From: Nautiliaceae bacterium
Lineage (GTDB): Bacteria > Campylobacterota > Campylobacteria > Campylobacterales > Nautiliaceae
Length of the DNA stretch: 6,374 bases
Assembly (NCBI GenBank): GCA_027035735.1
Contig: JALVUH010000127.1
Coordinates: 1-6,374, forward strand
Direction: 5' to 3'
Shown here: positions 1 through 4,711 of the stretch, piece after piece
Position numbering within the stretch: position 1 is the first letter of the stretch
Layout of the letters: each line of letters begins with the position of its first letter
The notes under the pieces: generated by a model
What the model was told of the DNA's origin: nothing
The model's input: only the letters and a program-made list of their open reading frames with translations
Databases searched by the model: none
Position numbers and translations under genes: made by a program

Positions 1-557
1 TCATTCATATAATTTGCAATCATACTATCATAAGCTGCTGTATGCTCGTAAGCTTTAATCATTAAATCTCTTCTAAATTCAAGCGTATTTTTATTGTTTT
101 TCAGAGCATCAATTACTTTTTTATAATCATTTGGGTCAGTTACAATAATTACATCTTTAAAATTTTTAGCCGCACTTCTAACCATTGTAGGACCACCAAT
201 ATCAATGTTTTCTATAATTTCATCAAAATCATCAGTTCTTTCAATTGTCTCTTTAAACGGATATAAATTAACGCACACTAAATCAATTCTTTCAATTCCA
301 AGTTTCTTAGCCTCCTCATCATCAATTCCACTTCTATATAAAATTCCACCATGAACATAAGGATTTAAAGTTTTTACTCTTCCACCAAAACATTCAGGAA
401 ATTTAGTAATTTCACTAATATCAATAGCTTTTATTCCATTCTCTTCTAAAACTTTTTTAGTCCCACCAGTTGAAATTATCTCAAATCCTAATTTTTCAAG
501 CTCTTTAGCAAATTCAACTATCCCTGTTTTATCACTTACACTAAGTAATGCTCTCAT
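1..557 (-). CDS. purH: Bifunctional purine biosynthesis protein PurH, N-terminal part (partial)
   Basis: PurH catalyses the last two steps of de novo IMP synthesis in the cytoplasm: AICAR formylation by its C-terminal domain and cyclisation of FAICAR to IMP by its N-terminal domain. Only the first 185 codons are in the window; the family is about 510 residues, so the cyclohydrolase (MGS-like) domain is present and the transformylase domain lies beyond the left edge. Visible motifs are an opening MRALLSVSDKTG, ISTGGT at 28-33, GGRVKTLNP at 58-66 followed by HGGILYR, DLVCVNLYPF at 92-101, and IDIGGPTMVRSAAKN at 118-132. The family usually has KTLHP where this protein has KTLNP. The start is the ATG at 555-557, with AAAGGAAA just upstream (about 561-568). 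It follows the DedA gene by 12 nt and is probably co-transcribed with it. I am very sure of the family. Confidence 0.96.
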   Translation of the reverse strand, partial: MRALLSVSDKTGIVEFAKELEKLGFEIISTGGTKKVLEENGIKAIDISEITKFPECFGGRVKTLNPYVHGGILYRSGIDDEEAKKLGIERIDLVCVNLYPFKETIERTDDFDEIIENIDIGGPTMVRSAAKNFKDVIIVTDPNDYKKVIDALKNNKNTLEFRRDLMIKAYEHTAAYDSMIANYMN

Positions 558-560
558 CTA

Positions 561-568
561 TTTCCTTT
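561..568 (-). promoter_or_regulatory. Ribosome binding site of purH
   Basis: On the minus strand, AAAGGAAA sits about 3-5 nt before the purH ATG and fills most of the 12-nt gap after the DedA stop codon. There is no room for a separate promoter in that gap, which supports co-transcription of the two genes. Confidence 0.7.
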
Positions 569-569
569 T

Positions 570-1112
570 TTATGAAATTTTATCATTTTTATTAGCAAAA
601 ACTAAAATTAAAATCAAAAACATTATAAATACAATAAATGAAATATTTTGGGTTAAAATATTAAAGAAATTAATTGCATAATTTCCAAAAAAATACCCTA
701 AAGAGACATAAAATAATACCCATAATCCAACTCCAATTATCTCAAGCATATAAAACTTTAAAATGCTATATCCACTCATTCCAAGAAGTATTAAAGCAGG
801 AATATGTGTCCCATAAAGATATCTTTCAAATAAAATTATTAATCCCCCATACTTTTTAATCCATTTTTCTATTTCATCTAAAATTTTTTGATATTTATTT
901 AAAATCTTTAAGGCAAGTTTTTTTGAAAATTTCCCTATAAAAAATGAAATACTATCTCCAATAATTGCCCCTAAAAATGCAATAATATATACTTTTTCAA
1001 AAGAAAAATATCCTTTTTTTATCAATATTCCTGCAAAAATAAGCCCAAATTCTCCTTCTAAAATACTCCAAATAAAAAGTCCTAAATACCCATATGTTAA
1101 TAAAATTTGCAT
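570..1112 (-). CDS. DedA-family (SNARE-associated / VTT domain) inner-membrane protein
   Basis: This 180-residue integral membrane protein belongs to the DedA family (PF09335). Family members act at the inner membrane in lipid-carrier recycling, membrane homeostasis and proton-motive-force-dependent tolerance; the substrate here cannot be told. Hydrophobic segments lie at about 8-31, 41-60, 89-113, 119-142 and 153-173, with a lysine-rich loop at 61-88. Family features are the acidic pair E19/E21 after the first helix, GD at 52-53 followed by FFIGKF, and the block FERYLYG at 95-101 leading to LLGMSGYSILKF at 109-120. In the usual FxRFxPxxR block two arginines are six residues apart; here the first is R97 but the second position is H103. 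The start is the ATG at 1110-1112, with only a weak ribosome binding site (AAAAG). It heads the leftward unit with purH. Length is a little under the usual 190-220. Confidence 0.88.
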   Translation of the reverse strand: MQILLTYGYLGLFIWSILEGEFGLIFAGILIKKGYFSFEKVYIIAFLGAIIGDSISFFIGKFSKKLALKILNKYQKILDEIEKWIKKYGGLIILFERYLYGTHIPALILLGMSGYSILKFYMLEIIGVGLWVLFYVSLGYFFGNYAINFFNILTQNISFIVFIMFLILILVFANKNDKIS

Positions 1113-1135
1113 TTTGTTACTTTTGAATTTTTCAA

Positions 1136-1144
1136 ATTATATCA
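1136..1144 (-). promoter_or_regulatory. Predicted leftward promoter (extended -10) for dedA-purH
   Basis: The minus strand reads TGATATAAT, a perfect -10 hexamer (1136-1141) with the TGN extension. It predicts a start near 1129 and a leader of about 17 nt before the DedA ATG. No good -35 is seen 17 nt upstream (TACCAT), which is common for epsilonproteobacterial sigma-70 promoters. This is predicted from sequence only. Confidence 0.6.
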
Positions 1145-1160
1145 TTAATGCTATAATGAT
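1141..1160. repeat. 20-bp dyad between and within the divergent promoters
   Basis: ATCATTA at 1141-1147 and its exact reverse complement TAATGAT at 1154-1160 flank a 6-nt spacer. The right arm overlaps the rightward -10 and the left arm abuts the leftward -10. It could be an operator for a dimeric regulator. It could equally be a by-product of two similar -10 elements facing away from each other, since AT-rich DNA gives such dyads easily. Confidence 0.45.
1149..1157 (+). promoter_or_regulatory. Predicted rightward promoter (extended -10) for the pgi operon
   Basis: TGCTATAAT is a perfect extended -10 (hexamer at 1152-1157). With a 17-nt spacer the -35 position (1129-1134) reads TTTTCA, a weak match. 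The predicted start near 1164 gives a leader of about 26 nt carrying AAGGAG at 1179-1184, five nt before the pgi ATG. Confidence 0.65.
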
Positions 1161-1189
1161 GGTATATAAAAAATAAAAAAGGAGAAAAG

Positions 1190-2368
1190 ATGAAATTTGA
1201 ACTTAATTTTGAATATGAAAACAATATAAAAGAAAAAGAGGCTTATTTTAATGTTTTACAAGAGTATGAAAGTAAACAAATAGGATATTATCATCTACCA
1301 GAAACTTCAGAAAAATTTTTAAATACTGATTTTTGCGATATTGATTATGAAGAAGTAGTAGTAATCGGAATTGGAGGAAGTTCTCTTGGAACAAAAGCTA
1401 TTTATGAAATGATAAAAGATGAAAGTACAAAACCTATGTTTTTTTTAGAAAATCCAGATCCAATTGATATAAAAGATAAACTCTCTAAAATAAAAAAACC
1501 TCTAATTTTTGTAATCTCTAAATCTGGTAAAACAATTGAGACTATCTCTATTTTTAAAAAAGTTGTAAATCATTTTAATTTAAAACCAAAAACTCAAAAT
1601 CTAAAAGTAATTACAGATGAAAATTCACCCCTTGATAAATTTGCTATATCTTGGGAGCTTGATAGTTTTCATATACCAAAAAATGTAGGAGGTAGATTTT
1701 CTGTTCTTAGTGCTGTTGGCATTATTCCACTTCTCGCTGCTGGAATTTATCCAAAAAATTTATTAGTTGGAGCAAAAGAATTTAGAGATGATTTTTTTGA
1801 AAAGAAAGAGTGGCATTTATGTAAAAAAGCTGCCTTTTATGCTGAAAATTACAAGAAATATCCTGTAAATGTATTATTTGCCTATTCAACTCTACTTAAT
1901 TCATTTAAAGAATGGTTCGTTCAACTTTTTGGGGAATCTCTTGGAAAAGATGGAAAAGAGATAATGCCTGTGGGTCATATAGGTTCAATTGATCAGCACT
2001 CATTTTTACAGCTTTTAATGGAAGGAATGGGACATAAAACTATTACATTTATAAAAATAAATTCATTTGAAACACCTCTTATAATCCCTGAGATTAAATT
2101 ACCTCATCTTGAAGCTACTGATTTTGTAAATGGCCATTCTTTTGAAGAACTTATCAATAAAGAATGCGAAGCTACAAAAGAAGCACTTCTTGCAAAAGAG
2201 TATCCAATTGATGAAATTACAATTGATGATTTGTCTTTAAAAAACATAGGAAAACTTATAATGTATTATGAAATGCTAACAAGTGCAATAGGAAGTCTCC
2301 TTGAAATTAACACATATAATCAACCAGGAGTTGAACTTGGAAAAACAATACTTAGAAATAAATTTTAA
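1190..2368 (+). CDS. pgi: Glucose-6-phosphate isomerase
   Basis: This cytoplasmic enzyme interconverts glucose-6-phosphate and fructose-6-phosphate in glycolysis and gluconeogenesis. At 392 residues it is the short form of the family; the E. coli enzyme is about 549. Both SIS-type halves are present: GIGGSSLG at 60-67 and SKSGKTIET at 110-118 bind the sugar phosphate. NVGGRFSVLSAVG at 165-177 is PGI signature 1, and GSLLEINTYNQPGVELGK at 368-385 is signature 2. Catalytic residues recognisable by motif are R169 (GGRFS), E249 (FGESLGK), H270 (IDQHSF) and K385 (GVELGK), so it should be active. The start is the ATG at 1190 with AAGGAG five nt upstream. It is the first gene of the rightward operon; its last 32 nt overlap lipB. 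Its partner PfkA, which uses the fructose-6-phosphate product, is three genes downstream. Confidence 0.97.
   Translation: MKFELNFEYENNIKEKEAYFNVLQEYESKQIGYYHLPETSEKFLNTDFCDIDYEEVVVIGIGGSSLGTKAIYEMIKDESTKPMFFLENPDPIDIKDKLSKIKKPLIFVISKSGKTIETISIFKKVVNHFNLKPKTQNLKVITDENSPLDKFAISWELDSFHIPKNVGGRFSVLSAVGIIPLLAAGIYPKNLLVGAKEFRDDFFEKKEWHLCKKAAFYAENYKKYPVNVLFAYSTLLNSFKEWFVQLFGESLGKDGKEIMPVGHIGSIDQHSFLQLLMEGMGHKTITFIKINSFETPLIIPEIKLPHLEATDFVNGHSFEELINKECEATKEALLAKEYPIDEITIDDLSLKNIGKLIMYYEMLTSAIGSLLEINTYNQPGVELGKTILRNKF
2326..2339 (+). promoter_or_regulatory. Ribosome binding site and TTG start that decide the lipB start, inside pgi
   Basis: AGGAG at 2326-2330 lies six nt before the TTG at 2337-2339. 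The same bases encode the Pro-Gly-Val of the invariant NQPGVE signature of Pgi, so the site is shared by coding and initiation roles. No ATG or GTG in the lipB frame is available before the conserved LipB sequence begins. Other in-frame TTGs at 2301 and 2331 have no suitably spaced site. Confidence 0.6.
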
Positions 2369-2942
2369 AGATTTAGGAAAGATTGATTATAAAAAATTTT
2401 TAGAGCTTCAAGAAGAGTTAGTTCAAAAAAAAGAAAATTTTCTTCTTTTTGCTACTCATAATCCAATCTTTACAGTGGGCAAAAACGAAGCCAAAAATTT
2501 TCCTTTTGCTTATGTGGTTGATAGAGGAGGAAGTATTACCTATTTTGATGAGGGAACTTTGATGGTTTATTTTATTTTTAATGTAAAAAGTCCTCCGTTT
2601 TTTTATAAAAATGTAAGAAAAAGTATTTCAAATTTTTTTAAAAATTTTCCACTTGATATTTTTTATGACAAAGAAAAGCCTGGATTTTATATACAAAACC
2701 GCAAAATAGCATCTCTTGGATTTAGATATGAAAATGGACGCTCTAAACACGGAGTATCAATTCATATAAATCCAAACTTAGATGAATTTAATAAAATAAA
2801 TCCGTGTAATTTAAGCGGAATAAAAGCAACTTCATTATATAATGAAGGTATAAAAATATCTATAAATGAAGCTAAAGAAATCTTAAAAAAAATAATTAAA
2901 GAAGTATTCAATGAAACCAAAAGTATTAGCACCATCACCTGA
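2337..2942 (+). CDS. lipB: Octanoyl-[acyl carrier protein]:protein N-octanoyltransferase (lipoate biosynthesis)
   Basis: LipB moves the octanoyl group from octanoyl-ACP to a lysine of lipoyl-domain proteins, the first step of endogenous lipoate synthesis. From TTG 2337 it is 201 residues, near the usual 200-220; an ORF from TTG 2301 would add 12 residues that do not look conserved. Visible motifs, numbered from 2337, are THNPIFTVGK at 40-49 (like the family's EHxPVxTxGR), DRGGSITY at 62-69, NRKIASLG at 121-128 with catalytic Lys123, KHGVSIHIN at 137-145, and NPCNLSG at 155-161 with the acyl-accepting Cys157. The loop usually reading HGPGQ after RGGxxTY is FDEGT here (70-74). The start overlaps pgi by 32 nt and the end overlaps lipA by 32 nt, so translation is probably coupled. 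LipA acts on its product. Family assignment is secure; the start codon is less so. Confidence 0.92.
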   Translation: MEKQYLEINFKDLGKIDYKKFLELQEELVQKKENFLLFATHNPIFTVGKNEAKNFPFAYVVDRGGSITYFDEGTLMVYFIFNVKSPPFFYKNVRKSISNFFKNFPLDIFYDKEKPGFYIQNRKIASLGFRYENGRSKHGVSIHINPNLDEFNKINPCNLSGIKATSLYNEGIKISINEAKEILKKIIKEVFNETKSISTIT

Positions 2943-3726
2943 AATAATAGAAAAAACAAATAATATAATTAAAAAATATCAAATAAATACAGTTTGTTTC
3001 TCATCTAAATGTCCAAATATCACTGAATGCTTTGCTAGAGGCACTGCTACATTTATGATAATGGGAAATATTTGCACAAGAAATTGTAGATTTTGTGGTG
3101 TCACAAAAGGAAAACCAAATAATTTAGATGAAAACGAACCTATAAAAGTAGCAAAAGCTGTAAATGAACTTAATCTAAATTATGTAGTAATTACTTCTGT
3201 TGATAGAGATGATTTAGAAGATTTTGGAAGTTGGCATTTTTATCAAACAATTGAGAAAATAAAAGAATTTAATCCAAATACAAAAATAGAAGCCCTAACT
3301 CCTGATTTTAATGGGGATTTGGCTTCTCTTGAGCTTATGGTAACTTCAAATGCTTATAAACTTGCTCACAATATTGAAACAGTAGAAAAACTTCACAAAA
3401 AATTAAAACCAAAAAGCTCATATACTTTAAGTTTAAAAGTGCTTGAATACTATTCAAAATTTAAAATTACGAAATCTTCTATTATTGTAGGATTTGGTGA
3501 AAGTATTAAAGACATTGAAAAAACACTTAAAGATTTAATAAATGCTGGAGTTTCTCAACTAACAATTGGCCAATATTTAAGACCTTCCCCAAAACATTAC
3601 CCAGTCAAAAAATATTATACACAAAAAGAATTTGATGAACTTAAAAAGTTAGCATATTCTTTAGGATTTAAGGCAGTTGTAAGCGGAGAATTAATTAGAA
3701 GCAGTTATTGGGCAGATAAATTATAA
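2911..3726 (+). CDS. lipA: Lipoyl synthase (radical SAM, Fe-S)
   Basis: LipA inserts two sulfur atoms at C6 and C8 of protein-bound octanoyl chains, completing the lipoyl cofactor. The 271-residue product has both cluster motifs: C29-x4-C34-x5-C40 for the auxiliary, sacrificial 4Fe-4S cluster, and C55-x3-C59-x2-C62 (CTRNCRFC) for the radical SAM cluster. ITSVDRDDL at 94-102, the HNIETV block at 153-158, GFGE at 194-197 and QYLRPSPKHYPV at 221-232 match the family. The C-terminal RSSYWAD at 263-269 supplies the conserved serine ligand of the auxiliary cluster. The start is fixed at ATG 2911, because an in-frame stop lies at 2893-2895 and no other start codon falls between. The N-terminus is shorter than in many LipA proteins. 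Only a weak AAAGAAG precedes it, so expression may depend on coupling to lipB, which it overlaps by 32 nt. All key cysteines are present. Confidence 0.96.
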   Translation: MKPKVLAPSPEIIEKTNNIIKKYQINTVCFSSKCPNITECFARGTATFMIMGNICTRNCRFCGVTKGKPNNLDENEPIKVAKAVNELNLNYVVITSVDRDDLEDFGSWHFYQTIEKIKEFNPNTKIEALTPDFNGDLASLELMVTSNAYKLAHNIETVEKLHKKLKPKSSYTLSLKVLEYYSKFKITKSSIIVGFGESIKDIEKTLKDLINAGVSQLTIGQYLRPSPKHYPVKKYYTQKEFDELKKLAYSLGFKAVVSGELIRSSYWADKL

Positions 3727-3731
3727 GGAGG
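3724..3731 (+). promoter_or_regulatory. Ribosome binding site of pfkA, overlapping the lipA stop
   Basis: TAAGGAGG contains the lipA TAA stop (3724-3726) and a near-perfect Shine-Dalgarno sequence, five nt before the pfkA ATG. It is the strongest site in the operon and may favour reinitiation after lipA. Confidence 0.8.
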
Positions 3732-3736
3732 CAAAA

Positions 3737-4699
3737 ATGAAATTAGCAATACTTACAAGTGGAGGAGATAGCAGCGGAATGAATGCAGCTATTAAAAAAT
3801 TTGTTGAATATTCATATGAAAAAGGATATGAACCTTATTTTATTTATGATGGATTAGAAGGTCTTATTGATGGAAAAATAAAAAAAGCAACCCATAAAGA
3901 TGTAGGAGGAATTATTTATAGAGGCGGGACGATTATTCGCTCAAGTAGAAGCAAAAGATGGTTTGATAAAGAATATAGAAAAAAAGCTTATGAAAATCTA
4001 AAAGAGCACAATATTGATTTATTAATAATCCTTGGAGGAGATGGAAGTTTTAGAGCTTTAGATGTATTTTATAAAGAATTTAAAATTCCTTTTATGGGAA
4101 TACCTGCAAGTATTGATAATGATTTGGCTCTTAATGAATATATGATAGGAGTTGATACAGCTCTTAATGTAATAAGATGTGCAATTGATGATATTAGAGA
4201 TACTGCTAGTAGTTTTAATAGAGCATTTGTAATTGAAACAATGGGAAGAGAATGTGGATATTTAGCACTAACTAGTGCTGTAGCAAATGGGGCTGAGATG
4301 TGTTTAATTCCTGAGATGCCTTATAATCTTGAAAATTTAAAAAAAAGATATTTAAAAGAGATAAAAGAAGGCAGAAGTTATTTTTTAGCCATTGTTGCAG
4401 AAGGACTTAAAATTACAAATAAAATTAAAGAGTGGTTTGAAAAAGAAATAGGTTTTGAATCTCGCGCTACAATTCTTGGACATATTCAAAGAGGAGGAAG
4501 CCCTACTGTGCTTGAGAGACTTAGAGCTGCTGAATTTGTAGAAGTAGCAATGGATAATTTTGAAAAAACTCCAAATAAAATTGTTACTTTTTATCAAGAA
4601 AAATTTATTTTAAGAGATTTAGATGAAATAGTAAATTCAAAATATTCTTTAGATGAAAGAATGCTAAAACTAGCAAAACCACTTATGGGAATAAATTAA
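3737..4699 (+). CDS. pfkA: 6-phosphofructokinase (ATP-dependent type)
   Basis: This cytoplasmic enzyme phosphorylates fructose-6-phosphate to fructose-1,6-bisphosphate, the committed step of glycolysis. At 320 residues it is the standard bacterial PfkA length. Motifs are TSGGDSSGMNAAI at 7-19, GGTIIRSSR at 63-71, GGDGS at 100-104, IDNDL at 126-130 with the catalytic base D127, ETMGREC at 167-173, AEG at 221-223, and RATILGHIQRGGSP at 243-256. F6P-binding R162, R243 and H249 are present. Gly103 in GGDGS points to ATP rather than pyrophosphate as donor, since PPi enzymes have Asp there. Oddities are A124-S125 where E. coli has G124-T125, and loss of several effector-site positive residues (E24, E211, S214). 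It lies 10 nt after lipA. Pgi, which supplies its substrate, is in the same operon. An archaeal or PPi-type enzyme is unlikely. Confidence 0.95.
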   Translation: MKLAILTSGGDSSGMNAAIKKFVEYSYEKGYEPYFIYDGLEGLIDGKIKKATHKDVGGIIYRGGTIIRSSRSKRWFDKEYRKKAYENLKEHNIDLLIILGGDGSFRALDVFYKEFKIPFMGIPASIDNDLALNEYMIGVDTALNVIRCAIDDIRDTASSFNRAFVIETMGRECGYLALTSAVANGAEMCLIPEMPYNLENLKKRYLKEIKEGRSYFLAIVAEGLKITNKIKEWFEKEIGFESRATILGHIQRGGSPTVLERLRAAEFVEVAMDNFEKTPNKIVTFYQEKFILRDLDEIVNSKYSLDERMLKLAKPLMGIN

Positions 4700-4705
4700 A
4701 AGGAG
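4700..4705 (+). promoter_or_regulatory. Ribosome binding site of the acyl-CoA synthetase gene
   Basis: AAGGAG follows the pfkA stop directly and stands six nt before the ATG at 4712, fixing that start. The 12-nt gap leaves no space for a terminator. Confidence 0.75.
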
Positions 4706-4711
4706 AAAAAA

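Noticed and set aside
674..859. 61-codon plus-strand open frame
   Set aside because: It lies antisense within the DedA gene, has no family motifs and no ribosome binding site worth noting; it is a shadow of the membrane-protein coding sequence.
1122..1136. TTTGAA-TTT-TTCAAA inverted repeat as a possible terminator or RNA hairpin
   Set aside because: The stem is six AT-rich pairs with one G-C pair and no proper U-tract after it. It is too weak for a terminator and sits at the predicted leftward start site.
2301..2336. Upstream extension of lipB from TTG 2301
   Set aside because: There is no spaced ribosome binding site, the 12 extra residues do not resemble LipB N-termini, and the overlap with pgi would grow to 68 nt.
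2762..2959. 65-codon minus-strand open frame with hydrophobic residues
   Set aside because: It is antisense to the lipB end and lipA start. The hydrophobic look comes from reading Lys/Glu/Asn-rich AT codons backwards.
4385..4597. 70-codon minus-strand open frame
   Set aside because: It is fully antisense to the conserved PfkA C-terminal region and has no recognisable features.
3737..4699. Possibility that the phosphofructokinase is pyrophosphate-dependent
   Set aside because: The GGDGS motif has Gly where PPi enzymes have Asp, and position 124 is Ala rather than Lys; ATP dependence remains the better call.
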